Shown: positions 37,641-50,246 of the stretch, piece after piece
How positions within the stretch are numbered: the first letter of the stretch is position 1
How the letters are laid out: the number at the start of each line of letters is the position of its first letter
The notes under the pieces: model-generated
The model's input: only the letters and a program-made list of their open reading frames with translations
Databases searched by the model: none
What the model was told of the DNA's origin: nothing
Translations under genes and position numbers: made by a program
DNA from: Lycium barbarum
Taxonomy: Eukaryota; Streptophyta; Magnoliopsida; Solanales; Solanaceae
Reading direction: 5' to 3'
Assembly: GCF_019175385.1 (NCBI RefSeq)
Contig: NC_083341.1
Coordinates: 24,932,203 to 24,996,202 of the forward strand
DNA: 64,000 bases

Positions 37641-40600
37641 CTAGCGGTCATAAGGAAATTCCATGTCATTCTCTGTCACTTTGAACGGCTGAGGATGTTG
37701 GCCAGAGCAATAGAGATTCCACATCTTAAAATAAGACCGCTCCAGGTTCCGTACCTAATGATGCACAGAAAAAGAATAAGCAGTGTTTAAGTAAAAGAAT
37801 AGCATCAAAGCAACACAATTGTAACGGCGGTTCAGCAAATATAAGGTTCTCGACGTCATAAGCATTGAGTAAGAGTCAGGTATCGTGGAGTTCGATCACT
37901 CACCCAGCGTCCTGTGTCAAACAGAGGGCAACCCAGGCGCACAGCCTTGAGTCTATTGGTGAGATCTTGGAGCTTGGGACGATTCAGTGCCAGTGAAACT
38001 GCTTTCTCCTCATACTCCTTCATACTGTAAAACATAAAGCAGATCAAGATGAACAAAGCCCGAAAAGGTAGAAATACATGGATAAGAAAAGTATGCTCTC
38101 GTTTTCTTTGTTTCAACACAGGCCATCCCCATATGAGACCTAAGTTGCTCGGACCCTCCAAAAATGCTGCCGCACCCGTGTTGGATCCTCCAAAAATACA
38201 CTACTTTTGGAGGATCCGACACGTACCCGTCGATATTTTGAAGAGTCCGAGCAACATAGTATGAGACTATAGCTTTATATGGTTTAAACTAAGGTAGATG
38301 CCCTTTTCACAGTGCAATTTTCTTCAAGCAGAATAAAATTATACTAGATTGTTCAATCTTACTGTCAGTTCGAGTTTGTACCAAACATTTGCTAGATATA
38401 TACCAATAGTAGACCGCCGGCCATACAAGATAAGAGTTCACATGTATAAAGAATAAAGCTTCTAAAACGCAAGTCAGTTGAACATCAACTTAAGAAGAAA
38501 CATGTTTGCCAGGTCCAAGCCATCATAGAAACCTGCAAGTCCAAAACACCTACCTGCTAACAACCATCTCCTCACCAACCCCTGTGGCCAAACACAACGA
38601 ACCAGCAACTCTAGTTGCCATTTTCTCAAGGGGAAGGGTGACCATAGGTAGACCAGCCCAAAGTACATCCGTTCCAGTGGTATGTGCATTGCAAAGTGGC
38701 CTATGAGAAAGGAAAAAAAAAAAAAGAGATTCATCAGCATGAGTTGAATCGACACAGGATATTCAAAAAGCAAGATGTAAGAAAGATTGTAATATTCTAA
38801 CGTGTCGAGGCAAAGATCTGCCAAGGAGCTGCGTCTGATGTGCTCTTGTTTCATCGCAACATCTGTGAAAATAATTTGGTCTGGCTGCACACCTTGCGCA
38901 GCAGCATCTGTAAAAAATAAAATCACATTAAGGATATCTCCTGTAACAGATGTCATAAGATAATATATCAAAAGCCTCATCAGACAAACTTATAGTAACA
39001 GAAGTAGTGTGAAAGAGAAACATACGTGCGCGAACCCTCATTTCCCCTGCAGCTGGAAATCTGAGCAGCCAAAGAGCACTGTTTGGTACACGCTTAAGAA
39101 TATTGCACCTGCAACATCAACTAAAGAGCATAATGCAAGTTGTCTTAACGGACAGTATACCAATATAAATGCCATCCGAAGATTACCATGTCTTAAATAT
39201 CTCAGGATCCATCTTGTAGAGCTGATTAAAACAAGCAAAAATGAATTTGTCCTCTGGCAGCCCATAATCTGAGCGCCTGGGTTGGCAGCTTGGATCTAAC
39301 ACGTCACAGTTTTTCTAGACAGTGGCAAGAAACCCATAAACATTTGGGAAAAGAGAACAATCATAAAAAATTCAAGATAAGAATCTCAGAAGTTTGAGAC
39401 CAAGAACTCACTTGCTTATAATCATTGACAAAATAACAGTGAGGGAGATGGACAAGCTTCTCTGAGTAAATATGTGAGTACCGCATGGGTGATACAAACT
39501 ACCAAGCATACAGGAGAAGCAATGTCAAGGACAAGAAAGAAAAGCAAATAATGTTAAGTCTAAATGTGTGAGTATTGCATAGGTGAAACAAACTACCGTG
39601 CATTCAAAAAAAGGATGCCAAGATCATAGGAAAATGGAAAATAACTAAAATACCTCATCAGTAACCAAATAATGTATATAGTTAGCTCCAGTGGTTCCAG
39701 GGAACCCCATATATGAAACCTGGATGGGAGCAGGCTGCATTGCAAAGATCTCATTTCGGGCTCCCTACAAAACATAATTAGAAGGCTAAAAATGAGCAGT
39801 AGTTACCAATGCAAAGCTTTGCACCAGCAGATTAAAGAAGTAATGCTTTTATGATGCTCAAAAACAATAAATACTCGGTTATATGGCCACAAAAATAAAG
39901 CTCAGGAGACCGTCCAGAATTCTGTAGTTAGGCAATGAAAAAATGTAAGAACATTTCCAAATACTCATAGCCCAAGGTCATGCTTATCCAAGTTTTGATC
40001 CTGATCTCATATTTCCGAGGAACATCGAACAACGATGGCTCCATTTTTTTCTTTTTCTTATCTTTTATTCTTTAAAGGGTTGCATTCATAAACAAAATGA
40101 GTTCAGCTACAAAACAACAGTATGATCTCATTAAGATTAACAAGGTCAGGAACCGATATCATACCTTAGTATAACCATTAAGATTGATCAGGATCTGTAT
40201 TTGATCCTCATTGATCATCCTAGCTATCACATCAGATGTCAAGGACGATACATCAACAAAATGCTCTACTTCTGACTGAATGCGGAGCCTCCACTCAGTG
40301 CCATCATTTGGACTCAAAGCATAGCAGAACACCTGAGATAGGAGTTCTTGTAGGTTTAATAGGAACCAGGGGGGACGTAACAGCAGCAATGCATCTTAAA
40401 AATAATATGTTATCCAAACCTCAACATTTTCTCTGTCGTGCATGCCGAACACCGAACCCATCAGATGTGATAGTGGGTGGTTGCCAAAATCACTGCTCAC
40501 ATATCTAGGCACATTTAAAAAATCTCATTACATCGGTTCCATTTGTGAGTAAATGTAGTGTTCGAGAAAGATGGAAGCAAGTAGACAGCTGTCGGAGACT

Positions 40601-43600
40601 TACCCAACCCTAAGCCGACCACTCCTGCAACCACCCTTTATTGGCAATGGAGGAGGATGACTGAAAGGAGGAAGTGAGAAGCGAGCTGCAATTACAGAGC
40701 AGTGCTGGGCATACTTGCAACTGTATAATCAAAGGAAAGGTTAGTTAGAAAGTCGCACATCATTCTTTTCTGTCGATCCAAAAGAAAACCCCTCACCTGA
40801 TTTCTAGAGCTAGCAGTGGATCGAGAGGGTAAGCAATTGCATGGAAAGGCTGTACACTCGGGATAACTGACATCTATGACAAAGTTGCCATAGAGAAAAT
40901 AATCAAGGAAAATATGAATCAGTATCACTGTGATCAACATATAGCTTACAATACCGATTCATTATGGTTGAATGAGAAGCTGAAATACCTTAATCTGTCT
41001 TCTCAGGATCCCCTCAACTTCAATAAACATCTTCTCTCGATCATCCCAATCACAGATACACTAGAAAGTATGAAATCAAACATAATAAGTATGCCAGAAA
41101 AAAGAATTCCAGCAAACATTCATCTACTCAGCAGGTACAAATCAAGCTTCATCCCAGAATCACTTGAAAAGCAATATATCACTGTAGTGTCCATCCTTAC
41201 CAAAGAATACCAGCTCAAAGAAAAGGTAATGTCTTATGAAACTAATTTTTTTCCTCATGCACAAGATGCACATGGAAGTTACCTAAAACACGAGGTACTA
41301 CACGTATATTAAAGTGTGTCCTAAACTGGTAAATTGGCATCGGAGGCACAATGAGCACAAGACAAATCAAAGTCGTACCATAAAACTTGACAAAACAGAG
41401 GAGAAAAGAGCACAGCATTAAAGTATCATCTAAATAAAGTAGTTCAGTTTTTGAAACATATCTTAAGCATAGTCCATTAATAGATAATATTATCTAATGA
41501 GCTTAATATTTTCAAGTAAGGTCTTATCAAGTTGAAAAAGGCAACAAATGACATGAACTCTTTGATAAACCCCACCCAAGAAAACATAGGCAACTGACGG
41601 GTGAAGCTACCTGTAACGTGTGAAGAAGATTACAAGTTGCTTCTGGGAAGTCGGGACGTAGCATTAAAGCTTGCCTATAGCTTTTTACAGCTGCTTCCAC
41701 ATTGCCACTGCAGAAGATCGAATAAAAGCATTACAAACGAGCAAAATGGACATATACAGACGCATGGGGAAGGACCATCAACTGTTTGAAGCTTGTGAGC
41801 TAGACAATGAACCTGTCCTTATAAGATGACGCCAAATTTGCATGAGCCTCTGCCATATTTGGTCTAATGGTAATAGCTCGCATATAGTCCTGAATAGCTT
41901 CATTAACTCTACCAATCTCCTTGTACGTGTTACCTCTATTGACTAGTCCATCAGCTGCCAAGGGGTCAATCCTGAGCACCTCATTGTAGCAAGATATGGC
42001 ATCTGCATAGTTACCCTGTAAGTTAACCAAAAGAAGACAATTATTTGTCTGGTCAAAACCAACAGGGAAGCGCACTAATTTGTCAAGAGAACAATCCCTT
42101 CTAGTTATCTTTGCTACCACATACAGCCTTTCGAATAGCTTTTCTGTCATTGACATGAAAATTAATGACTCTTCCAAAACACATATAAACATGTACCTGC
42201 TGCTTGTATATTATGGCTAAATTGTTAAAAGGAGCTGAAAGCCCAGTTGTCACAGCTAGAGTTGCCTTGTAACACTGTGCAGCGGCACTCATCATGTTCC
42301 TAAAGAATCAGGAATGACAAATCCGAAGATTACTTGATCTGAGTGCTTCCTTATTTCCTCCCAAAGAGGGTTAAAAACAAAAGAAAATAATTAATTCAAA
42401 CAAGTAAACCCTACCACTCCATATAAATGTTTCCAAGATTAGTCAGTGCTTGAGGATGATTAGGTTGAAGTGAGAGGCATTGCTGCAAGCACCAACCGGA
42501 TAGATTAAGAAAATAGCACGATAAAGCACCAAAAAAGCACGTATCCGCACAAAAAGCGAATATAGCTTACACGATAGCAGTGAATTGCTTCCTCAACCCT
42601 ACCAGCGTCTTTTAGAGCATTACCCTAAAAGCAACAGAGTGGAAAGAGTAGATAATTAACACCCAAAGAAATCAATTTTGTACTGGACAACTACACAGTA
42701 GAAGATGAAATAAAGGCCCACCAGATTGTTATATGCCTCCAAGAATCCAGCATCACAGGTAATAGCTCTCTTGTAATTAAGCATGGCCATTTCCAGGTTA
42801 CCTTGTTCGTAGTACACAGTAGCTAAGTTGCCTGCACATAAATGACTGTCACGCTAAAAAAGAAAGCAGTATGATTTATCCCTAAGAAAAAAAAAAGGAA
42901 GGGAAGAAGTATGATGTGATAATTCTGTGCAGACATCCATAAATACACTTACTAATAGAAAAAGACATCTATAAGTATAGATGAGTACTGTACAAATGCA
43001 ATCACCCAGTAGAGCAACCTCATAGCAACGGATATGAAGCTAAGACCGAGAAAGGAGCACTTACCAAAAGCCATAGCATAGTCTGGTCGCACAAGGAGAG
43101 CACGCTGGTAACACATAATGGCCTCCTGTGGCATTCCCAGAGCCTGGAAAATACAAAGCAAATACACATATTTCCCACATTCTTCTCCTTGCACCACAGA
43201 CCATATTAGCACAATGCAGAAGCGCTTACCTTGTACACATTTCCCAGGTTCAAATATGCATCTGAAAAATTTGGTTTTAGCTTGACAGCTTCCTGGATAT
43301 GAGAAGTTTGAACCACAAAATAGTGAGTCCACTTAATAGCCCATAAACAAAGAAAGAAAGAAAAATCAAAACAAATCCAAGACTCTGATTTAATAAAGTA
43401 ATACGCAGTACGATATAAGTTGCTCCATACCTTGTAGTACTGCAATGCCCTGTTAAGATCACCAGCATCCATCAAGAGGCTAGCAAGATTGGACCATGCA
43501 ACGGCAAATGTAGGTTGTATGCGTAGTGCCTCCACATAACAATTGTATGCCTAACGGAAAACTAATAATCAAGACAACAGAAATCAACCAGCATAACAAC

Positions 43601-46600
43601 AGCCAGCAAAGCATGTATAGCCAACAGAAATGCACAGGAACTGCACTTCAAGACTCAAATACCTGTCAAAGAATAACAAAATTGAAGAATGCAGAGTATA
43701 TCTAACTCAGACATGTGTAGATGTTGTACAAAGTTCAGGTCCACAACCATCCGACAGCCACTCGTAAAATACTATAGGGCCCACCATCGATGGCAGAGCA
43801 AAACAAAACAAAGTTACGAAAGACCCAGTGTTTTACCTCTTGCACCAAACCTTGTGCTTTCATCAGATTCCCAAGATTGCTATGTGCGTCAACCTAGAAA
43901 GAATACATGCGAATGAAGAAAGAAACATAGGAAGAAGCAAACCAACTGAACTGTTAAAATGAAGCCAAATAAATAGGTAATCCTGAATACCAGGCGAGGA
44001 TTTAAAGCTAGAGCCTGACGACAACATTGGGCGGCCTCACTCAACCTTCCTTTCCTCATATATGCACCAGCTAAATTTGACCAAGCATCAGCAAAATTGG
44101 GACGCAGCTGCAACCAAAATATTGACTTAATTATGTCGTCCAACAATAATGAACCATCGTTATATTATAGCAGAATATTATAGAAAACACCTTTACTGTA
44201 TATACTTTATCAAGATTCCAAACCAAAAGCCAAAACTTGCAAAATTTATAGTTGAGAAACATGTTGCCATAATTCTTGAGAAAGGAGAGATTTCTATCAC
44301 GTTGGAAAATGAAGGTCTTCTTTTGGTTTTGAAAGAAGAAAAGAACAACAAAGAATTTCTAGGACCCAAATTGACCCGTATATATTCTTTTCCTATCCAA
44401 ATTGCCCATTATATATTCGTTAATCTGATAACCAGATTGCCCCTTACTATCCTTGTGAGCTCCATTTGAAAAGGTAAAGCTTTTCTTAATCACCCAGAAT
44501 TAGTCTGTTATCAGATAGAAAATTCCTCTTTGAACAAATTGTTAAGCATAGCCAAACAGAAAGGTCACTGTTAGTGCTAGAAGTCAAAACCCCAGAAACT
44601 ATAACTTAAGAGAACAAGTGACCTGAAGAGGTACAGACTCAAAAATAAATTTAACCCTCTTTGATCACAACAGAAGGGACAGAAATTTAGTCATGCTATT
44701 AACCATCAATCTAAGTAGGATAAATAAAAATCATAAATTCTGATAAGGCAAATCAAGATGCATGCAAACCTCTATTGCAATCAAATAATAGCGTATTGCA
44801 ACATCGATATTGTCTTTTTCCTGCAAACAATAGAAGCCAAACAAACCATATCAATGTTCAATCACAAAAAGAAAAAGTTAGCAACGAGACGAACTAATAC
44901 AACCATACCTTCCAAGCATTTGCCATATTTCCATAGCACTCAGCAAAGTGTGGGTTAACGCGGATGGCTTCTTCATTTTTTGCAATGCACATATCAAAAT
45001 CATGCAACTAAAACAAGGAAAATAAAAATGCTTTACTTAGATAGATGGGGATAAGTAAAAATAAAATGCTTTACTTTAGATCTAAGGGGATAAGTACATG
45101 CAAGATATAGGAGGCACAGTGAATATAAAACACTGTCAAGAAAGTATACTTGATAATATATGGCCCCCAAAAGAAGGAGATTATCAGTGCGTTGGGGATT
45201 TCTCTCATAAACTGCCTTGCTATGCTCTAGAGCCAGTTTATAGTTTCCACCTTTGTAGTTCTGATGAGCAAGAGTTAAAAGTGTGTCCTCATCAACTGTG
45301 GCACAAGAAATACAGATGTCAAAAGCTATACATATATAGAGAGACAGTGTGTGTGTGAGGGTGTACCAGCAATGCAAGTTATTATTAATATTCAGCTGAC
45401 AGCAGACTTCACGACCTAACGTAAATATTGCATGCAAATATATCAAGCTTGTAACTATCTAAAAACCGGAAGCTGATGACAATTAAAAGTCCTCAATTCA
45501 TGTATCAACAAATCAATGACTTCTCTTTTTCTTTTCTTTTTTCCTTTTTCTGTTCTCTACTCTTGACAACTAATATTGAGCAGAATATTCTTAATTTATT
45601 TTTATTTTGGATAAAGTAATAAATTTCATTTAAAAACAATTATGGGTACAACAATTCTTTTTTTCCAATAACAGTAGTGTCAAGACGAGCTTCCGCGCAC
45701 CTCAACTATTCCCCTGAATATCCGCTACCTTCCACCACCACATGCATGGGGTAACTCAACCTACCAAAAGCTTAGGTGGATAGGAAGATGTAAGACATGC
45801 CAATCTTGCTAACAAGCACTTTATTTAGCCGTGAAAAGCTCCAAGTGGAAACCAATAATTCTAAGTAGAGGGAGCTCCAACCTTGTAGTGAAGTCTAGTA
45901 ACTGGTCACATGTGATCCACCACAACTAATTGTGTCATTACCAAGAGAAATGGTGAAACCAACCAACAGTAAATAATGTCCTACATAGCATTCAAGTTTT
46001 TTCACTTTGATTTGCGTTAATTTCTTGCAATCTTGTGACTCTTAGTAAGCGTTTGGACATGAATCGAGTGATATTTGGGGAAAAAATACTAGTATTTGAC
46101 GTTAATGTTGGAAAAGGATATTTGGAAGTTGAAATTGTGTTTGGATAACCAAACAGGTTTTGAAGAAAACAAAACTTGCAAAAAGAAAAAAAAGATAAAA
46201 TAAATAAATAAAAGAGTTCCAAACGGGCACTTATTTATGTTATATGGACTCTTTGGCATAGCCGGATATTATTGGACTCTTCGGCATAGCCGGATATTAT
46301 TGGACTCCTCAGCATAGCCGAATATTATTGGACTTTTCGGCATCGCCGAATATTATAGTATTTTTTATTTTATTTTTGATGACAAGGGAACCCGCAGCCG
46401 CTACCCTTCGGATGCGCACAAGGTAAACCCCGCTACTCTAGTATTCAGGGTCAAATTCATCTATGCTTTGAATTTCATATTTCTATATGCCCTATAAGGC
46501 TATAAGGATAATGCAATATATATGTAGGTGAAAAATTGGGATACACGGTAGTAGTTATCTAATTGTTTGGAAGTCCAAAGATCTAAATTTTATGCTATTA

Positions 46601-48990
46601 TTGGTTAGATATAACTATCCAACTGCCATAGTATCAATAATCAGACATCAGTCAACCCAAGCCCATTCCTGTTACCCTTATCCGCATAATAAGTTGGAAT
46701 TAAAAGCACACCAAATTATTCTAAGCTCCAGTCAAACCAGCAAGCCCCTCCCAACAGCTTCATCCATTTCTCAACCTTAGCCTCCTTCACCTCCTTCTCT
46801 TACTCTCTCTGTCCAATATGGTGCTTTTATTTCTCCAGAAGTAAGAAGACAAAAGCAAATGCACTTTCCCTCCCTCCATTCTCAATCTTCATCTTTTTCC
46901 CTTATGTTCTTCAACTTACTGGCTACCATAATTTGTTGGACAAATCCAGCACCGATCTTACACAGAATGTTAGTTTCGAGTTAGCAAGGGTATGAGGGAA
47001 AAGTTGGAATCCTTGTAAAATAGGTCTCAATACTTGAAAGTCATGAATTTCTTAAGATTCTATCCTGCTCTTTAGATGCTTTTGCATCCACTGAGCTGCA
47101 CTTGTGACCATTTTCAAAGCTGCCTTCAGCCATAAAAGGAGTCCTTGATTCAGCCCTTCAACCCACAATACTTTTGCTGCTCCATTTGAACGCAGAGCTG
47201 AAGAAGTCTATGTGCACAACAAAACCAGCGGCTTTTTGCTGATTGCATTTGATTTGACTAATGTAGAAAGCAATGTTCAGATACAAATTCTATGATGAAT
47301 AACTGCCTCGCATTTATAATGTTACCCCATAAATAACTAAAGTAATTCCTACTACCTTATTGCATTGATTAAAAGTTATGCATACTTATACATCTCAGTG
47401 AAAGTTGCTAGTATAAAATTATACTCAGGGTGTGTTCGGTTTGGAGGAAAACATTTTTCCATGTTCGGTTGGTAAAAAGATTTGGAAACCATTTTCTCTA
47501 GGAAAACAAGTTCCTTGAAATGAGGAAAATGATTTCCCTAGTGAAAGTAGGGGAAAAAATTCCACAAATGGCATTCCACATTGATTCTGTGCTCCCCACC
47601 CTCCAACACGCATCATCTTCACCTCCACCCCCGTATATCCACACCACCCCAAACCCTTACCCTCCCACCCCCACCCCAATAGTATTTGTCTAATGCTTTT
47701 TAAGATTAAAAAAAATTGTTTTCGTAGCGATCACAACAAAATAAGTAAGAAATCCACTTATTTTCTTGGAAAACATTTTCCTTCATACCGAACACACCCT
47801 TAGTAAGTTAATTAAGTAGAGCCTAGTGGTTTATCATGTCAATCTCCTCATAATCACCTGAAGGATATAGTAATACCACCAAAACCCACAAGTCAAAAAG
47901 AATGGAAGGACAGAATAAGTAAAATAATTCACTTGGTGATGTAATTTCTAAATACAACCTAAGTTAACTAAGTAAACTAATTCAGAACTTCATTATTTCG
48001 CCACAAAACAACAAAAAAAAAAAAAAAGATCCTTACTGATCAATTCCCCACCAAAAATTCTATAGGCCCTAAGGTGCCGTTTGGCCATAAAAATTATTCA
48101 CTTTTTTCCGGCAAATTTTTTCACTTTTTTCACTTTTGGGCGTTTGGCCATAAATATTCCGAATACAACTTGAAGTTGTATTCCGGAATACTAAAAACTC
48201 AAAAAACTTGTTTTTCAAAAAAATCACTTTTTTCCAACTACATTTCACCAAAAACTACAATTTCAAAAACTATGGCCAAACACAACTCCAACTTCAAAAA
48301 TTTCAAAAAAAGTGAATTTGTTTTTGGTATTTATGGCCAAACGGCACCTAATATACTTCAAAGTAGTCTTTCCTACCGATCCTCCACATTAACAAATTCG
48401 TAATCTGAACTCTCTAAACATTGAATTATACCTAAAGACAGAATTTTAAGCCAGCGTTTGGCCATAGATTTTGGATCAAGTTTTGAAAACTTATCGTCAA
48501 ATATCTGTTTGGCCATGAAATTTGATCAGATTTTTAAATTTATCTTCAAAATATTTTCAATTTCTCAGTTTCTGGGAGAAATTTCACTTCCACTCACAAA
48601 ACTTCAAAAAATTTCCAAGTGAAATGCATGTCCAAACACAAGTTCAAAAACTCAAGTTTTCAACTTCAAAATCTATGGCCAAACGGGAGCTAACAAATTC
48701 CTAATCTAAACATCGAATTAAACCTAAAGACATAATCTTTAACCACAAGTCAAACGGTGCCACATAAATTGATACGGAGGGAGTAGTAAAAAATAATTTA
48801 AAAAAAGCTAGAAATATAATTTACCTTCTCGAGACAATTCGGACTTGATGTTGTTAACGTTGGACAAAGACGATGACTCGGAGTAAAAGGGAAAAGACGA
48901 ATCAGTCCTCGGATCGCCAACACTAACGCCATCATGTGAAACCCTAGAGATCAATAACTGTTGCCGAGGATCGCTTTGCAGAGACAACAT
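37641..48990 (-). CDS. SEC: O-GlcNAc transferase, SECRET AGENT type (28 coding exons, 982 aa)
   Basis: Transfers N-acetylglucosamine from UDP-GlcNAc to Ser/Thr of nuclear and cytosolic proteins; in plants it modifies DELLA and other regulators (family knowledge). Coding exons on the minus strand, all with GT..AG introns: 48990-48825, 45295-45150, 45007-44909, 44820-44770, 44107-43991, 43893-43837, 43550-43431, 43292-43230, 43143-43065, 42831-42722, 42624-42571, 42482-42415, 42299-42197, 42015-41813, 41707-41611, 41060-40989, 40873-40797, 40720-40604, 40504-40420, 40332-40165, 39764-39654, 39498-39412, 39314-39187, 39108-39026, 38907-38802, 38700-38554, 38024-37904, 37754-37641. They total 2949 nt and join without a stop. 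Residues 56-500 form 13 TPRs (for example [20 protein letters not shown]). The catalytic part has GNHP with His609, NQLYK with Lys784, and HTTGTDVLW at 862-870. The start MLSLQ is the only ATG in exon 1 that leaves a short 5' UTR; the frame stays open upstream. SPINDLY is less likely, given the N-terminus, the length and the FPYDR end. Intact in appearance. Confidence 0.96.
38144..38255. mobile_element. Short palindromic MITE in intron 26 of SEC
   Basis: Bounded by GTTGCTCGGACCCTCC and GAGTCCGAGCAAC, with an inner inverted pair TTGGATCCTCCAAAA / TTTTGGAGGATCCGA, so the whole segment can fold. TATGAGACCTA (38132-38142) and TATGAGACTA (38260-38269) flank it at short distance and may be an extended direct duplication. 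This repeat is frequent in Solanaceae genes. Coding exons are not affected. Confidence 0.75.
46045..46230. mobile_element. Harbinger-type MITE in SEC intron 1 (186 bp)
   Basis: Ends GTAAGCGTTTGGAC and GTTCCAAACGGGCAC are imperfect inverted repeats, flanked by TTA at 46042-46044 and 46231-46233. Confidence 0.6.
46245..46356 (+). repeat. Minisatellite, 4 copies of exactly 28 bp
   Basis: Units start TGGACTCTTCGGCATAGCC at 46245, 46273, 46301 and 46329 and end 'ggatattat'. They differ by a few substitutions only. The block lies in SEC intron 1, next to the Harbinger-type MITE. Confidence 0.92.
46375..46445 (+). repeat. Dispersed Solanaceae repeat fragment
   Basis: 'ggaacccgcagccgctaccc' followed by 'ttcggatgcgcacaaggtaa', a motif I recognise as a common Solanaceae dispersed (probably SINE-derived) repeat. 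Ends unresolved. Confidence 0.4.
47424..47803. mobile_element. MITE with AGGGTGTGTTCGG ends in SEC intron 1 (380 bp)
   Basis: Left end CTCAGGGTGTGTTCGG and right end CCGAACACACCCTTAG are inverted repeats. TA occurs on both sides (47422-47423 and 47804-47805), which would fit a Tc1/mariner-like duplication, but a TA match is weak proof. A diverged relative lies at 34787-35190. Confidence 0.7.
48073..48348. mobile_element. Harbinger/Tourist-type MITE in SEC intron 1 (276 bp, TAA duplication)
   Basis: Perfect terminal inverted repeats GGTGCCGTTTGGCCATAAA and TTTATGGCCAAACGGCACC, flanked by TAA at 48070-48072 and 48349-48351. Confidence 0.9.
48450..48690. mobile_element. Second Harbinger-type MITE in SEC intron 1 (241 bp, TAA duplication)
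   Basis: Ends GCCAGCGTTTGGCCATAGATT and AATCTATGGCCAAACGGGAGC, with TAA at 48447-48449 and 48691-48693. It has an internal second 'tttggccatg' block and is related to the relic at 33745-33993. Confidence 0.85.
48745..48786. mobile_element. End of a Stowaway-type MITE
   Basis: 'gtgccacataaattgatacg' followed by GAGGGAGTA is the typical end of Solanaceae Stowaway copies. The other end was not found, so it is a truncated piece, 39 bp from the exon 1 splice donor. Confidence 0.6.
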
Positions 48991-49099
48991 CGTTATTTCA
49001 CAACATACACCAAATTCACCAAAAAAAAATTCAGTGGAAACTGAAGAATTTGATTTCGTGGCAGGAACTGGGAATTTTATTTGGCTGTAGCGAGAGAAG

Positions 49100-49110
49100 G
49101 AAAATATATA
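49100..49110 (-). promoter_or_regulatory. Putative TATA box of SEC
   Basis: On the minus strand TATATATTTT, about 110 nt upstream of the start codon. This would give a transcription start near 49070-49080 and a short 5' UTR. It lies directly next to the CTCCCTCC end of a Stowaway-type sequence (49111). Many plant housekeeping genes lack a TATA box, so this is tentative. Confidence 0.4.
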
Positions 49111-49351
49111 CTCCCTCCCTCCCAATTTAAGTACATTCGCGGTCGCGGACTAAATTACCCCGGCCTGAAATTATAATACTTTGACTAATTTATTCTAGTG
49201 GGAGGTAATTTAAAATAATCTCAAATTTTATGGGTGAATATTTAGGATTAATAAGTTTAGAATTAAATTTATATGGTGTTTGATTGACTGACATACATCT
49301 ATTACCGATAACCAAGTACATTATAAATGTAATTGTGAGATATCCCACCTA
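49111..49351. mobile_element. Stowaway-type end and flanking DNA upstream of SEC
   Basis: Starts TA-CTCCCTCC, the Stowaway terminal motif, with 'cccaatttaagtacattcgc' continuing as in family members. No matching right end was found before the next element, so its length is unknown. Confidence 0.5.
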
Positions 49352-49359
49352 ATCCCATA

Positions 49360-49980
49360 TAGGAGTGAGCATAATACGGTATTTGAAAGTTCGATATGAT
49401 AATTTTAGATTTTGGTTTCTAAAAATACTATACCATTACCATATCAAATTAATTCGGTATGGTTAGATATTTTTAAGTTCGGTATTTTGCGGTACGATAA
49501 ATTAGTATCATAATTTGATTAACTTCGACTTACATATACTCATATCGTAGAGAATTATGACTTCGGCAACTCAAAAAACATCTCAATCATATTGTACTAA
49601 CATCTTACACGTACAAAAATATTCAAAAGAAAATACAAATGATTACCTTCATAAATCAATTACACAAAAAAATACATTTAAATCAAGATAGAGTCGACAT
49701 ATTCCTAAAGTTTAAACAATTAGTTTTCTAATAATACTAGTTTATATATTTGTTAGTTTTATAATACTAAGATATATGAATTGTATATGTAACCATATAT
49801 TTCGGTATGGTATTCGGTACTTCGATATTTTCTTTATGAATACCGAATACCGTACGAATACCAAACTTTTTTAAAATGCATACCAAATATCGTACCAAAT
49901 ACCATAATAGCGAAACAGCGGTATAAAAATTTTCGATTTCGGTATGATAATCGGTATTTACCATACCATGCTCACCCCCA
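49360..49980. mobile_element. hAT-type MITE (621 bp) upstream of SEC
   Basis: Ends TAGGAGTGAGCAT and ATGCTCACCCCCA are inverted repeats. Flanks ATCCCATA (49352-49359) and ATCGCACA (49981-49988) match at 6 of 8 positions, a decayed 8-bp duplication. The interior is full of 'cggtat / ataccg' motifs in both orientations. Confidence 0.75.
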
Positions 49981-50016
49981 ATCGCACATGCCAAACAATG
50001 CCGTCTAAGTATCTTA

Positions 50017-50229
50017 CTCTCTCCGTCCCATATTACTTATTCATTTTTTTTTTTTTACGCTTCTTAAGAAATCATAAAAACACTTAATATTAAGAGTAAA
50101 ATGAGAAAGATTTTATTAATTCTCTAAGATGGGAAAGATTTTATTACTTCTCTCTTGGTTTTGTAAATGGATAAGTAATTTGGGACAAATATTTTTAGTA
50201 ATGTGGACAAGAATATGAGACGGAGGAAG
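50017..50229. mobile_element. Stowaway MITE (213 bp, TA duplication)
   Basis: Left CTCTCTCCGTCCCATATTACT and right AATATGAGACGGAGGAAG are inverted repeats, bounded by TA at 50015-50016 and 50230-50231. Confidence 0.88.
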
Positions 50230-50246
50230 TAATTTCTTTATGGATA

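Noticed and set aside
37641..48990. SPINDLY as the identity of the TPR-OGT gene
   Set aside because: The length of 982 aa, the MLSLQ-type N-terminus, 13 contiguous TPRs and the FPYDR C-terminus fit SECRET AGENT; SPINDLY has a different end and a different catalytic subgroup.
48988..49125. Upstream start (MGGREYIF...) for SEC
   Set aside because: The frame is open, but its start codon overlaps the Stowaway end and the putative TATA box; MLSLQ at 48990 fits the family N-terminus better.
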